A stretch of 64,000 nucleotides of DNA from CAVVFX01 sp963747535 (GTDB lineage Bacteria; Acidobacteriota; Terriglobia; Bryobacterales; Bryobacteraceae). This document shows, piece after piece, positions 33,716 to 43,574 of this stretch. Location: NCBI GenBank assembly GCA_963747535.1, contig CAVVFX010000011.1:372001-436000 (forward strand), in the 5' to 3' direction. The position numbers and the translations under genes were made by a program. The notes beneath the pieces were generated by a model. It was not told where the DNA came from. It made no database searches and saw only the letters and a program-made list of their open reading frames with translations. How positions within the stretch are numbered: position 1 is the stretch's first letter; each line of letters begins with the position of its first letter.

Positions 33716-34450
33716 TCAGCGGATCAACTCCAGCGAGAAAGTGCCCAGGGCAAACGGGCAGCGCACCTCCAACGGAGTGCGCGCAGCATCGCGGGCAAAC
33801 AAAATTTCCAGGTGCACTTCCGATTTCGGGCCCATGATGGCACAGTTCACCTGATCCGCGACCACCTTCTGTTTATCCCGGTTCAGTGTTTTTTCTCCGG
33901 CGTACACCATGCTCACCCGATAAGGACCGCTGGCTAAAATCGTGTCGTTGGGCGGGATGCGGCCTTGTCCCAGTTCGCGGCGCAAATGGTAAAGAAAGGT
34001 GAGGCCGTCGTAGGGGCACAGGCCCACCGGGATTTCGCTCAATCCGCCGCCATTCCTGGTGCCGCGGATGGCCACGGACCGTCCCCGGTCAATATACGTT
34101 ACCTCATTGGTTTTCCTGGAGCCATGTTCCGAACTGCGATCGAACCGGATGCTGCACAGGTCTGTGCTGGCATAAGCGTTGAACCGGTCGATGATGGTGA
34201 GGATCGGCAGAGAAGCGTCTAGAGAAAATTTGAACGTCCAGCCCTGATTGTTTTCACGACGTGCAGTCATCTGGACTTTTCCGAAGCTGATACCGCCGGG
34301 AGAATTCACTGAGTACTCCAGGGTCTCGTCGGCAAAAGGAAAACCTTGCAGTCCCTTGGGGAGGACCGAAGGCTGGGCCAGTAATGGGACGGCGATTGCC
34401 AGAAGCAACACCCGAGCCGTTTCTGCCACGATCTTGTCCGTCGTGATCAT
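33716..34450 (-). CDS. DUF3108 periplasmic protein
   Basis: 244 aa, signal peptide (about residues 1-26, ARVLLLAIAVPLLAQ). LPKGLQGFPFADETLEYSVN, GISFGKVQMTARREN and the LYHLRREL segment are the all-beta DUF3108 fold, which often accompanies envelope or polysaccharide genes. It overlaps the upstream glycosyltransferase by 4 nt (ATGA). Role unknown; a periplasmic glycan-handling accessory is inferred from context only. Confidence 0.85.
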   Translation of the reverse strand: MITTDKIVAETARVLLLAIAVPLLAQPSVLPKGLQGFPFADETLEYSVNSPGGISFGKVQMTARRENNQGWTFKFSLDASLPILTIIDRFNAYASTDLCSIRFDRSSEHGSRKTNEVTYIDRGRSVAIRGTRNGGGLSEIPVGLCPYDGLTFLYHLRRELGQGRIPPNDTILASGPYRVSMVYAGEKTLNRDKQKVVADQVNCAIMGPKSEVHLEILFARDAARTPLEVRCPFALGTFSLELIR

Positions 34451-35598
34451 TGCCGCATACTGGCGACCGGGAAGGCTTCCGGCGACTTCCGTGTGGCCTC
34501 TGCGACGTCCTGATAAAGCGCCGCTGTCCGTTCAGCTGTCCGGTTCCAGGTAAACTGCGCCGCGCGCTGCACTCCCAACCTTTCCATGCGCAAGCGTAAC
34601 TCAGAATCCAGCAGAATATCGGCTAAGGCGCGGACGATCTCGCCCTTCGATTGCGGATCAAACAGGATTCCCGCGCCGTCGGCTACCTCCGGCATGGACG
34701 AAGTGTTGGAACAAGCCACGGCGCGCCCGCACGCCATGGCCTCCAGAATCGGGATGCCAAACCCTTCGTAGAACGACGGGAAAACGAAACATTCACATGC
34801 GTTGTAAAGTCGCAGCAGATCCTCATCCGCGACAAACCCGGCAAAAATGATACGATCCGCCGCACGCGACTTCCGCGCCGCTTCCCGAATCTGAGGTGAA
34901 AACCAGGTGTCTTTGCCGGCGAGTACCAGCTTGTGCCGGATCTGCGGATAGCTTTGGGTCAGAGCATCGAACGCCTGGATCAGACCAATGTGATTCTTAC
35001 GCGGCTGGAGATCTCCGACGGTCAGAATAAACGGACCTTCAGTTTTCAGGCGATCGCGGACTTCGCGCTGCGTCCGGTCGCGCGGTTGCGGGCGGAAAAT
35101 GGGATTCGCGGCAATCGGGATGGTAGTCACTTTATCCGGATCCGTACTGTAAGCACGAAGAATCGAATCCCGGGCGAATTCACTTCCCGTGACCACACGC
35201 GCGGCGAGGCGGACCGTCCGCTTCACGGTCATCCGGAGTTGCAGGGAGCGCGCCCAATGAAAGTACTCCGGGTGCTCCAAAAAGCTGACGTCATGCACGT
35301 GCACCACTTGTGGAACGTCGCAAATCACCGGCCCGGTCATTTGTACGTGCAAAAGATCGGGCTTATCAATTCGAACCCGGCGCGACAAGTCGAAGCCGAG
35401 CCGCACAAACGGATTGTTGGATACATGCTTAACGGCCATGGATGGCGGAATTAGCGCCTCAACGCCGGGTACGGAAACGTAGGCGATATACTCCGATTGA
35501 CGATCCACTGCAGCCAGCCCGTTTAAGAGGCTCCGGACGTACACTTCGTTTCCGGTGAGGTGCCGCCCGATCGCGTGAGCATCAATGGCGATCTTCAT
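34447..35598 (-). CDS. Glycosyltransferase family 4
   Basis: 383 aa GT-B enzyme. MKIAIDAHAIGRHLTGNEVY starts the acceptor domain; the donor domain carries ILTVGDLQPRKNHIGLIQAF, IIFAGFVADEDLLRLYNACE and FPSFYEGFGIPILEAMACGR with the EX7E glutamates. Four-base overlap with DUF3108 downstream. A 123-nt gap separates it from the preceding glycosyltransferase gene. Confidence 0.93.
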   Translation of the reverse strand: MKIAIDAHAIGRHLTGNEVYVRSLLNGLAAVDRQSEYIAYVSVPGVEALIPPSMAVKHVSNNPFVRLGFDLSRRVRIDKPDLLHVQMTGPVICDVPQVVHVHDVSFLEHPEYFHWARSLQLRMTVKRTVRLAARVVTGSEFARDSILRAYSTDPDKVTTIPIAANPIFRPQPRDRTQREVRDRLKTEGPFILTVGDLQPRKNHIGLIQAFDALTQSYPQIRHKLVLAGKDTWFSPQIREAARKSRAADRIIFAGFVADEDLLRLYNACECFVFPSFYEGFGIPILEAMACGRAVACSNTSSMPEVADGAGILFDPQSKGEIVRALADILLDSELRLRMERLGVQRAAQFTWNRTAERTAALYQDVAEATRKSPEAFPVASMRQ

Positions 35599-35721
35599 TC
35601 GATTTAACCAGTATAGTTTGCATCGTGATGGGCATGTGCGGCTTTCTGGAAAAACTTAGTCGTGTATAGCACCTGCGGAAGGCCCGAAGTCCCGGATTTA
35701 TCTACAGGTGAATGGCGGTCG

Positions 35722-36909
35722 TTACGCAAACACATCCCCGCTGAGGCTTTTCCAGGCCGCCTCCCAAGTGAAACTCTCCTCAAAGGTATGACGCGCGGCA
35801 CACCCAATCCGTCGTCGTTCATCTTTTGAACCCAGCAATTCGGCAACCGACGCGGCAAAAGCATCCGGTGTATCGGCCAGTACAATGTCGACTCCGGGCT
35901 TCGCCCCCAGACCTTCTGCGCCGAGGGAGGTGGCAACCACCGGACGCGCCGCCGCCCAGGCTTCCAGAATCTTCAGGCGAGTCCCGCTTCCCGACACCAG
36001 CGGAACCACCGCGACCTTCACCTTGGCCAACTCGGCGACAGCATCTTCCACGGGACCCGTCGTTTCAATCCTGGCCGCTCCATTCAAGTAGTGAGCCACG
36101 GCCCCCGGGTTTTTTCCTATCAACCTCAGTCTAAGATCCGGAAACCGCGCGCTCAGCCGTGGCCACACTTCTTTGACAAAAAACCGCACACCCTCGATGT
36201 TCGGATGATATTCAAAATTTCCCGAGAATCCTATGACCTGTTCTTCTTGCCGGTCGGGAACACAAACCCGCGGAAGCGCATTCCGGTAAACAGTGACCGG
36301 AGCGGCCGGAGCGAGACGGTGCACACGGCGGGCATCCTCTTCGGAGGTAACCAGGAGTCGTGAGAATGCGGGTATCCAGCGCCGTTCTTCCCTCACATAC
36401 GAGTGTTCGAAGCGCGTGTGTGCTGCAGCCAGCGGCCACGACCCCGACCGTGCACACGAGGCATGCAACTCCGATTCGATGTTATGCAGATCGAGAATCG
36501 TGCGCTCACACGCACCCGCCAACCGGTCGACGTAAGGAGCGCACCAGAAGTGCTCGATCAAACCGGCCTGGTAGAAACGCCCGCGGAGAATCCCCGAGAT
36601 CTCATCCGCTTGCTGCGAGAAGCGATCGAGCAGCGGCGGTGCTGCCGACACCCAGCGGCGTCCATTGCGCAACAGCCAGGCAAGCGGGCGCCGGGAATGG
36701 AAGGGCAGAGTAACGGTAAAAGTGTTGCGAACCAGGCCGGCCGGCAGGGAGAGCGCCGGATCGGAGTCGCCCGCCTGCCGGAAGAGAATCAGGTCGAGAT
36801 CGTAGTGACGGGAGAGATATTGCAGCAACGATGCGGTCCGAATGGCACCGCCGCCGTGCATCGGATAGGGTGCTTCGGGCGAGATGACTACCGCCGCCGG
36901 GCGGCTCAT
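35722..36909 (-). CDS. Glycosyltransferase (GT4-like)
   Basis: 395 aa. SPEAPYPMHGGGAIRTASLL is the Gly-rich N-terminal loop; ERTILDLHNIESELHA and FSGNFEYHPNIEGVRFFVKE mark the two Rossmann domains; GSGTRLKILEAWAAARPVVA is the donor-site region. This is the type found in sugar-transferase clusters working on lipid-linked glycans. Its start overlaps the upstream gene by 4 nt. The 123-bp stretch after its stop shows nothing recognisable. Confidence 0.9.
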   Translation of the reverse strand: MSRPAAVVISPEAPYPMHGGGAIRTASLLQYLSRHYDLDLILFRQAGDSDPALSLPAGLVRNTFTVTLPFHSRRPLAWLLRNGRRWVSAAPPLLDRFSQQADEISGILRGRFYQAGLIEHFWCAPYVDRLAGACERTILDLHNIESELHASCARSGSWPLAAAHTRFEHSYVREERRWIPAFSRLLVTSEEDARRVHRLAPAAPVTVYRNALPRVCVPDRQEEQVIGFSGNFEYHPNIEGVRFFVKEVWPRLSARFPDLRLRLIGKNPGAVAHYLNGAARIETTGPVEDAVAELAKVKVAVVPLVSGSGTRLKILEAWAAARPVVATSLGAEGLGAKPGVDIVLADTPDAFAASVAELLGSKDERRRIGCAARHTFEESFTWEAAWKSLSGDVFA

Positions 36910-37982
36910 GCAGCCAGCATACTCCGATAGACGCCGTGGGTCGCACGGGCTGTTCGCTCCCAGTTGAATAGGGCCGCACGCGCGAGCGATCGGGATCGCA
37001 GAACGACGCGCAGTTGGGGATTCTCGAGCAGTGTTCGCATGGCGTGATACAAATTATCCGCACTGGGCTCCTTAATACAGATAGCGGCATCTCCCGCAGT
37101 CTCGACCAACGCCGGATCGTGCGAAATGATCACCGGAGCTCCGCACTGCATAGCTTCCAGAACCGGTAATCCGAAGCCTTCGTAATGCGAAGGGTAGATC
37201 AGCGCGATGGCGCCCGAATAGAGTGATGCCAGTTCGCACTCCGTGACTTCGCCCCGCAGGACCAGTCCCGGGCGCTCCGGCGGAAGCGGGAACTCCTCGC
37301 GATGAGGGCCGGCCACCACCAGGTCCACGTCGAACGACTCGCGAATGGTCGACCATGCCGCCAGGATGGCCGCTACGTTCTTACGCGCTTCGAACATTCC
37401 GGCGGACAGGAAATACGGGCGCACATTCGGGGCCTCCCTCTGGTGGCGGAAATGGTCAGCCGCAGCCAGCGGAATAGCGGTGACGCGGCGGGGATCGAGG
37501 CGAAAGAAGCGGATCGCTTCACTGCGAATGGCCTCCGAAAGCGTGATGATATGGCGCGCAGCACCGATCCGGATCATCCACGGGACTCGTTTGCGCACCC
37601 GTGCGGTCCGGGCCCGCCATGCGTCATCTACCCAGGGGCCTGACACCCACGGGGAAAGGTCATGGATAGTCATGACCGCGGGTACTGCCGCAGGGAAGGG
37701 AACGGCGAAATTCATGCCATGAAAGACATCCGCTGATTGCCGTTTGAGCTCCCGCTGCAGCCCGAACGTCCACCAGCGTCGCTCCACGACATTGCGCGGC
37801 GGCTCACCGGCACGAAGATTGGCTGCCGTGCAGGGCATCTCGAACGGCTGATCGGAAACCAGTATGAATTCATCCTCCGGGAATTCCCGCGCCAGGGCCG
37901 CGGCTAATTGAGAGCTATATCGTGCCAGGCCTCCGCGACCGGCCTGGCGTTGTAGCGGCGTGGCGTCGAGCGCGATCCTCAA
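36906..37982 (-). CDS. Glycosyltransferase family 4
   Basis: 358 aa. MRIALDATPLQRQAGRGGLA, FHGMNFAVPFPAAVPAVMTI, SAGMFEARKNVAAILAAWST and LIYPSHYEGFGLPVLEAMQC identify a mannosyl- or rhamnosyltransferase-like GT4 enzyme; exact sugar unknown. It follows the nucleotidyltransferase after 9 nt and overlaps the next gene by 4 nt, so it is in the same operon. Confidence 0.93.
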   Translation of the reverse strand: MRIALDATPLQRQAGRGGLARYSSQLAAALAREFPEDEFILVSDQPFEMPCTAANLRAGEPPRNVVERRWWTFGLQRELKRQSADVFHGMNFAVPFPAAVPAVMTIHDLSPWVSGPWVDDAWRARTARVRKRVPWMIRIGAARHIITLSEAIRSEAIRFFRLDPRRVTAIPLAAADHFRHQREAPNVRPYFLSAGMFEARKNVAAILAAWSTIRESFDVDLVVAGPHREEFPLPPERPGLVLRGEVTECELASLYSGAIALIYPSHYEGFGLPVLEAMQCGAPVIISHDPALVETAGDAAICIKEPSADNLYHAMRTLLENPQLRVVLRSRSLARAALFNWERTARATHGVYRSMLAA

Positions 37983-37991
37983 TCGCCGTCC

Positions 37992-38735
37992 TTAATCATT
38001 AGTCGAGGCAATTGAAACGCGTGCACTGCCGGCGACGAGGTTGGTGGCGCGGAGCAGCGATTCAAAAGTCCCCGCGTCGGTCCACCAGCCATCCAGGTAA
38101 GAGAACGTCAATGTACCTTCCTTGACGTACGCGTTGTTGACATCCGTGATCTCCAGTTCGCCACGGTGGGAGGGCTTCAGCTGGTGAATTTTGTCGAACA
38201 CCGACCCGTCATACATGTAAATGCCGGTGACGGCGTAATTGGATTTCGGATCCTTGGGTTTCTCTTCGATATTGACGATCTTGTCGCCCGAAATTTCCGC
38301 TACTCCAAAACGTTCCGCATCGTGAACCTCTTTCAGCAGGACGCGCGCGCCTTTCTCCTGTTTGCGGAACTCATCCGCCGCGGCCAGAATGCTTTTCTCG
38401 ATAATATTGTCGCCGAGGACCACGCAGACTTTTTCTCCGTCCGCGAAGTGCTCGCACAGGCCCAGCGCTTCCGCGATCCCGCCCTCGCCCTCCTGGTAGG
38501 TGTAATTGATATGTTTCAGGCCGAATGACTTCCCGTTGGCCAGCAGACGAAGAAAATCGCCCGAGTTGCGGCCTCCGGTCACGACCATAATGTCCTGAAT
38601 GCCCGCATCCACCAACGTCTGGATAGGGAAATAGATCATCGGCCGGTCGTATATCGGCAGCAGATGTTTGTTTGTAATTTTAGTGAGAGGAAACAGCCGG
38701 CTGCCGGTGCCCCCTGCCAACACAATACCTTTCAT
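37992..38735 (-). CDS. Sugar-1-phosphate nucleotidyltransferase (RfbA-like, short)
   Basis: 247 aa from ATG 38735; the long frame upstream is antisense to the cupin gene and is discarded. It activates a sugar-1-phosphate with NTP (family: dTDP-glucose pyrophosphorylase). The nucleotide loop KGIVLAGGTGSRLFPLT, the KHLLPIYDRPMIYFPI segment, VVLGDNIIE, GVAEI-x-x-x-KI, NIEEKPKDPKSNYAVTGIY are all present. At ~40 residues shorter than E. coli RfbA it matches the short form lacking the C-terminal allosteric helices. First gene of the polysaccharide operon. Confidence 0.92.
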   Translation of the reverse strand: MKGIVLAGGTGSRLFPLTKITNKHLLPIYDRPMIYFPIQTLVDAGIQDIMVVTGGRNSGDFLRLLANGKSFGLKHINYTYQEGEGGIAEALGLCEHFADGEKVCVVLGDNIIEKSILAAADEFRKQEKGARVLLKEVHDAERFGVAEISGDKIVNIEEKPKDPKSNYAVTGIYMYDGSVFDKIHQLKPSHRGELEITDVNNAYVKEGTLTFSYLDGWWTDAGTFESLLRATNLVAGSARVSIASTND

Positions 38736-38759
38736 TATGTTGTTAGAATAGCGAGGTTT

Positions 38760-39110
38760 ATGAACACATACAACTGGGACGAGATACCCGTCGAACAATT
38801 GAACCCGCAAGTTACTCGCCAGGTGATTCATGCGAGCAGCATCACCATTGCGAGACTTGGCATCGCACAGGGGGGTTCGGTTCCGACCCACGCCCACGTC
38901 AACGAGCAGGTGATGAACATTATTTCGGGACGTTTGAAAGTGCTTGTGGACGGCGTCGAAATGGTCTTGCACGGCGGCCAGACCCTGGTCATCGCGCCCA
39001 ACATCCCGCACTCTGTGGAAGCTCTCGAACCTACCGTAGCCGTCGATGTTTTTTCGCCCGCCCGCGAGGATTGGATTCGCGGCGACGACGCCTACCTGCG
39101 CCGGACGTAA
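38760..39110 (+). CDS. Single-domain cupin protein
   Basis: 116 aa. Cupin motif 1 GGSVPTHAHVNEQVMNIISG gives the metal ligands His-x-His and Glu; motif 2 is IAPNIPHSVEALE. Probably a small metal-dependent sugar or ligand-binding cupin; enzymatic role unknown. Divergent from the nucleotidyltransferase with only 24 bp between starts, so promoters must overlap the coding ends. Confidence 0.87.
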   Translation: MNTYNWDEIPVEQLNPQVTRQVIHASSITIARLGIAQGGSVPTHAHVNEQVMNIISGRLKVLVDGVEMVLHGGQTLVIAPNIPHSVEALEPTVAVDVFSPAREDWIRGDDAYLRRT

Positions 39111-39254
39111 CTTGTGCACCCGTGTGGAGTAGGCGTTTCGCGTGCTCTTTACCGGAGTACCTCTTTAGCCGGTTGCCTGTCCCACGCGAAAAAACGCACA
39201 TCGGCCAGCCATCTGCTGCCCTCTCCCTGGAATCCATTTCAAGGAGAAATTTTT

Positions 39255-39821
39255 ATGGCAGCTTCACTACAAGGCAAGAAAGTCGCTATCCTCGCGACCG
39301 ATGGCTTCGAACAGGCAGAACTGCTCGAGCCCCGAAAGGCTCTGGAGAAGGCGGGTGCGAAGACGCAGGTAGTATCTCCCAAAGGCCCCAAAATAAAGGG
39401 CTGGGACCACGATCGCTGGGGAGAGGAAGTCTCTGTCGATGTACGCCTCGCGTCCGCCAAAGCCGGCGACTACGATGCGCTGCTTCTGCCCGGCGGCGTG
39501 ATGAATCCCGACAAACTGCGCATGGACGAGCAGGCGCTGCGATTCATCCGCGACATCGTCGACGCAGCAAAACCCGTGGCCGCCATCTGCCATGGCCCCT
39601 GGACGCTCGTGGAGATCGGCTTTGTAAAAGGCCGGACCCTCACTTCGTGGCCATCTCTCAAGACAGACATCCGCAACGCCGGTGGCACCTGGGTTGGCGA
39701 GGTCGTGGTGTCCGATCAGGGACTGGTGACCAGCCGTAAACCCGCCGATATCCCCGCCTTCAATCGAAAAATGGTCGAAGAGTTCGCGGCGGAGCGCCAT
39801 ACCCATCGTGGCGCGGCGTAA
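39255..39821 (+). CDS. DJ-1/PfpI-family protein
   Basis: 188 aa from ATG 39255, with AAGGAG about 9 nt upstream. KKVAILATDGFEQAELLEPR opens the flavodoxin-like fold; the nucleophile elbow is VAAICHGPWTLVEIGFVKGR (Cys in AICHG), with Glu near residue 18 and the adjacent His completing the PfpI/YhbO-type site. Members act as stress-induced deglycases or chaperone-like proteins. The 140-bp region upstream shows no gene. Confidence 0.92.
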   Translation: MAASLQGKKVAILATDGFEQAELLEPRKALEKAGAKTQVVSPKGPKIKGWDHDRWGEEVSVDVRLASAKAGDYDALLLPGGVMNPDKLRMDEQALRFIRDIVDAAKPVAAICHGPWTLVEIGFVKGRTLTSWPSLKTDIRNAGGTWVGEVVVSDQGLVTSRKPADIPAFNRKMVEEFAAERHTHRGAA

Positions 39822-39847
39822 CCTTCCTGAAATACTGCTGACAGGGT

Positions 39848-41875
39848 TTGTTCAACGCCCCCGGTGCCACACGCGATATTTCGCTTGCCACAACCCCCAT
39901 TTCATCCGACACTGATGGTTTGGGAAACATATTGGAAAAAAATGGCCGCAAGGGCTCCGTCCTGGAGCCGACTGATCGCTGGTCCGTGCAGGACGCTCGC
40001 GAACTCTATGATGTCGCGAGTTGGGGCAAGGGTTACTTCTCCGTCGACGAACAGGGGCACGTGCTCGTGCACCCCGAAAAGGACACCAATCGCTCCATCG
40101 ACCTCAAGAAACTGGTCGACACGCTGATCCTCCGAGGCATTTCGCTGCCGATTCTGATCCGCTTCGCCGAAATCCTCAAGCACCGTTTGGGGGAACTGCA
40201 CAGCGCCTTTGACACCGCCATTACCGAGCACAAGTATCAGGGCAGTTACTGTTGCGTTTATCCCATCAAAGTGAACCAGCAGCGCCAGGTAGTCGAGGAG
40301 GTGCTCGAATTCGGGCGCCCGTACAAGTTCGGCCTGGAAGCCGGCTCGAAACCCGAATTGCTCGCAGTGATGGCGCTCGCCGATAACGAGACGCCGATCA
40401 TCTGCAACGGCTTCAAAGACGATGAGTACATCGAGATGGCCATGATGGCCCACAAGATGGGCCGGAAGATCATTCCGGTGGTGGAAAAATATACCGAGCT
40501 GCACCTCATCTCGAAGTACGCCGCCAAGGTAGGAGTGCGTCCTCAAATCGGCGTGCGCGTCAAACTCGCCAGCCGCGGCTCCGGACGTTGGAGATCCTCC
40601 GGCGGATATCGCTCCAAATTCGGTCTTACGACCTCGGAAGTGATGCGGGCGCTCGGCGAGTTGAAGGGCTGGGGCATGGAGGATTGCCTCGTCCTGCTGC
40701 ATTTCCATCTGGGCAGCCAGATCACCAATATCCGGCAGGTGAAGGGCGCCGTCAATGAGGCCGCCCGCCTCTATGCCGAACTGTCTAGAATGGGCGCGGG
40801 GATGAAATACCTCGACGTCGGGGGCGGCCTCGGTATCGATTACGACGGCTCCCAGACCGACTTCGAATCGAGCGTCAATTATACCCTGCAGGAGTACGCG
40901 AACGACGTCGTTTATCACATTCAGAATGTGTGCGACGAATCCAACGTCCCGCATCCGGTCATCGTGACCGAGAGCGGGCGCGCTATCGCGGCTTATCATA
41001 GCGTGCTGGTCTTCAACGTTCTCGGAGTCGCCGGGCTGGGCGACGAGGAAGTTCCCGTCGAGATGCCCACGGAACCCGAGCAGCCGCTCATCGACCTGCA
41101 GGAGACTTACCGTTCCGTCACGGCGCGCAACCTCCTCGAAAGCTATCACGACGCCCAGCAGGCGCTCGATCAGGCGCTCAATCTCTTCAGCCTGGGATAC
41201 CTGCCGCTCGAACAACGCTGCCTGGCGGAGAATCTCTACTGGTCGATCTGCCGGAAGGTTCTCAAACTGGCGCGCGAACTGGATTACCTGCCGGAAGAGC
41301 TGGAGGGCCTGGAAGCCATGCTCTCCGACACCTATTTCTGCAATTTCTCGCTCTTCCAGAGCATGCCCGACAGTTGGGCCATCAAACAGCTTTTCCCCAT
41401 CATGCCGATCCATCGCCTGGAAGAGCAGCCCACGCATCCAGCCGTGCTGGGAGACATCACCTGCGACTCCGACGGCAAAGTCGACCAGTTCATCGACCGC
41501 CGCGACGTGAAGCGTACGCTGATGCTGCACACTTTCAATGGCGAGGATTATTATATGGGCGCGTTTCTGTTGGGCGCGTACCAGGAAATCCTCGGCGATC
41601 TGCACAACCTTTTCGGCGATACCAATGCGGTGCACGTCCGGCAGAACGAAGCGGGCGAAGTAGTCCTCGACGCCGTCATCAAGGGCGATACCGTTCGTGA
41701 AGTCCTGAATTACGTTCAGTTCAAAGCGGACTCGCTCATCGCCAGCCTGCGCCGCGATGTCGAACTGGCGGTGCGCGAAGGACGCCTGACGTACGAAGAG
41801 TCCGGCCACCTGCTCCGCTACTACGAGGACGGGCTGCACGGATACACTTACCTCGAAGACGTGCATGAGAGCTGA
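39848..41875 (+). CDS. speA: Biosynthetic arginine decarboxylase
   Basis: 675-aa PLP enzyme of the alanine-racemase fold converting arginine to agmatine. The PLP lysine is Lys141 in CCVYPIKVNQQRQVV; the GGGLGIDYDG phosphate-binding loop and the HFHLGSQ segment follow. The C-terminal motif for the second active-site half (NLSLFQSMPD-like: NFSLFQSMPDSWAIKQLFPI) is present. The start is TTG 39848; the first ~40 residues are poorly conserved so the true start may be later. Its product feeds AguA and AguB at 58-60 kb. Confidence 0.95.
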   Translation: MFNAPGATRDISLATTPISSDTDGLGNILEKNGRKGSVLEPTDRWSVQDARELYDVASWGKGYFSVDEQGHVLVHPEKDTNRSIDLKKLVDTLILRGISLPILIRFAEILKHRLGELHSAFDTAITEHKYQGSYCCVYPIKVNQQRQVVEEVLEFGRPYKFGLEAGSKPELLAVMALADNETPIICNGFKDDEYIEMAMMAHKMGRKIIPVVEKYTELHLISKYAAKVGVRPQIGVRVKLASRGSGRWRSSGGYRSKFGLTTSEVMRALGELKGWGMEDCLVLLHFHLGSQITNIRQVKGAVNEAARLYAELSRMGAGMKYLDVGGGLGIDYDGSQTDFESSVNYTLQEYANDVVYHIQNVCDESNVPHPVIVTESGRAIAAYHSVLVFNVLGVAGLGDEEVPVEMPTEPEQPLIDLQETYRSVTARNLLESYHDAQQALDQALNLFSLGYLPLEQRCLAENLYWSICRKVLKLARELDYLPEELEGLEAMLSDTYFCNFSLFQSMPDSWAIKQLFPIMPIHRLEEQPTHPAVLGDITCDSDGKVDQFIDRRDVKRTLMLHTFNGEDYYMGAFLLGAYQEILGDLHNLFGDTNAVHVRQNEAGEVVLDAVIKGDTVREVLNYVQFKADSLIASLRRDVELAVREGRLTYEESGHLLRYYEDGLHGYTYLEDVHES

Positions 41876-41947
41876 CCGGCGATTTCCGCCGCCCTCGTTG
41901 GTGTCAGAATCTGTTGACAGGCGGAGAGAGCCGCTCGAATGGCGGCT

Positions 41948-41965
41948 GCGGTCAAGATTGACCGC
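41948..41965. promoter_or_regulatory. Operator-like palindrome
   Basis: GCGGTCAA and TTGACCGC, perfect 8-bp arms around GA, 75 nt before the gene at 42041. A candidate regulator-binding site; no T-tract that would make it a terminator for speA. Confidence 0.35.
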
Positions 41966-42040
41966 CCCACAATGAAGATTGCCGAATTTTGCAAGCTCCT
42001 TCTCAGTCTGCGACTTTTCCTTCTGCCTTAGAATGGGCTT

Positions 42041-43384
42041 GTGCTGCATTTGCTGATCAGGCACGGGATTCAGGTACCACTGCTGCTGGGCTTCGCCGTC
42101 GCCGCGCAACTCCTCGGTGCTGATGGTTTCCGCGACCCTGAGTTCGACAAAGTTCCGTTCGACCAGTGGCTGGCCGGTGGCGAGCACACGCAGTTGAGGT
42201 GGACCGAACACAGTCTGCCTGTCGTGCTCTCCGTTCACCAGCGGCTGATGGCTCGCGTGCAAGTTCAGCTCGATGGGGCCGAGGCGGCTAAACGCAGGGG
42301 CGAAGGAGAACTGATCTTCTACTTTCAAATCACCGACGCGCAGGGCCGCAACTATCAGGACCATACCAACTATGACCTCGCCAAGGTGGAAGACGGCATG
42401 CGAGCCCAGGATCTGAGCCTGACAGAATCGGCCTTCATGTTACCGGGCGACTATAGCGTTGCAATCGCCATCTACGACACCGCGACCAAAGAACACAGTA
42501 TCAAGAAAACCAAACTGCACATTGCCCCGATGAAGATCGATCCTCTGCCGGCTGCCTGGCGAAACCTTCCTACGGTCGAGTTTGTGGAATCCTCTGAGCC
42601 GCCGGATCATTGGTTCCTGCCTAAGGTGGCCGGCAAGCTATATCTCCCATTGACCCCCCGGCGCCCCGTGCGGGTCGATGTGCTGGTGAATCTGACGCCA
42701 ACCCAGGAAACTTCGCGCAACTACGGGATTCAGGACCGCAATCTCAGCTTCATCGTTCCCTCGCTGAAAGTCATCTCGCAAATGACGGCGACCGCACTCC
42801 GGTTAAACGTCGGACTGCTCGATGTCTCCCGGCGACGCGTCACTTTTCATCAGGACGATGTCCACGATATTGATTGGGCCAGAATGAAGGCCTCGCTGAC
42901 TGAAGCCAATTCCGGAAGCATCGACGTGAAGTCGCTCGCCGACCGTCAGCACAATGCCGCATTTTTCGGGTCCGAGATCCAACGTAGATTTTCCCCGGGA
43001 GAACTCTCGCGTCAGGATGCCCATCCGGCCCGGGTGGTCATCGTTCTCAGCGGCCCGATGGTTTTCGACGCCGCGCAGGACTTCCCCGATCCGCTAGTCA
43101 AGCCTTCGCCGGACTGCCGGCTGTTCTACATTCGGATCCAGATTCCCCGGCCCACGATGCTCGCCCCCACCCCCGAAATGAATCGGCGCCGCGGCATGGG
43201 CGGCGGCGGTGGATTTCCGGGACGTTCGCGAATGCCGCCTGGAGGGGAGCCGAACCTCTCCGCGCAAATGGACCAACTCGAGCCTTTGCTGAAGCCTCTA
43301 GACCCACATTTGTTCGATGTGATGACGGCGGAACAGTTCCGCAAAGCGCTCGCCATGATCATGAGCGAGATCTCGAATTTGTAA
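42041..43384 (+). CDS. Secreted protein of unknown function
   Basis: 447 aa starting TTG/GTG-like at 42041 with a hydrophobic N-terminus (LLLGFAVAAQLLGADG) that could be a signal peptide. A Gly/Arg-rich, low-complexity stretch (RRRGMGGGGGFPGRSRMPPG) near residue 385-405 separates the main domain from a short C-terminal helix (FRKALAMIMSEISNL). The middle (ELIFYFQITDAQGRNYQDHT, GDYSVAIAIYDTATKEHS) looks like a beta-sandwich. The type resembles acidobacterial envelope proteins; no family assigned. Confidence 0.7.
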   Translation: MLHLLIRHGIQVPLLLGFAVAAQLLGADGFRDPEFDKVPFDQWLAGGEHTQLRWTEHSLPVVLSVHQRLMARVQVQLDGAEAAKRRGEGELIFYFQITDAQGRNYQDHTNYDLAKVEDGMRAQDLSLTESAFMLPGDYSVAIAIYDTATKEHSIKKTKLHIAPMKIDPLPAAWRNLPTVEFVESSEPPDHWFLPKVAGKLYLPLTPRRPVRVDVLVNLTPTQETSRNYGIQDRNLSFIVPSLKVISQMTATALRLNVGLLDVSRRRVTFHQDDVHDIDWARMKASLTEANSGSIDVKSLADRQHNAAFFGSEIQRRFSPGELSRQDAHPARVVIVLSGPMVFDAAQDFPDPLVKPSPDCRLFYIRIQIPRPTMLAPTPEMNRRRGMGGGGGFPGRSRMPPGGEPNLSAQMDQLEPLLKPLDPHLFDVMTAEQFRKALAMIMSEISNL

Positions 43385-43574
43385 CACGGGTTACCCGTGC
43401 GGCGAATGTGGAGAATCTTCGTGCGCCGAGATCACCGTCCCGCCCGTGGAAGGGCTGTGGTCGGCCAATGGTCGCACCAGATTCATCCGCGTTCATCCCA
43501 GCTATTCGTTTTGGCGCTCCGAATTACGGCCTGACATCAGGAGTTCTACGACTCGTTGAACGTCCCCTCGGCGG

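Noticed and set aside
38736..39119. N-terminal extension of the sugar nucleotidyltransferase upstream of 38735
   Set aside because: That part of the open frame is antisense to the cupin gene; the family starts at MKGIVLAGGTGSR.
39902..42364. 820-aa open frame on the minus strand opposite speA
   Set aside because: Antisense to a clear arginine decarboxylase; amino-acid composition is a mirror of the coding strand and shows no family.
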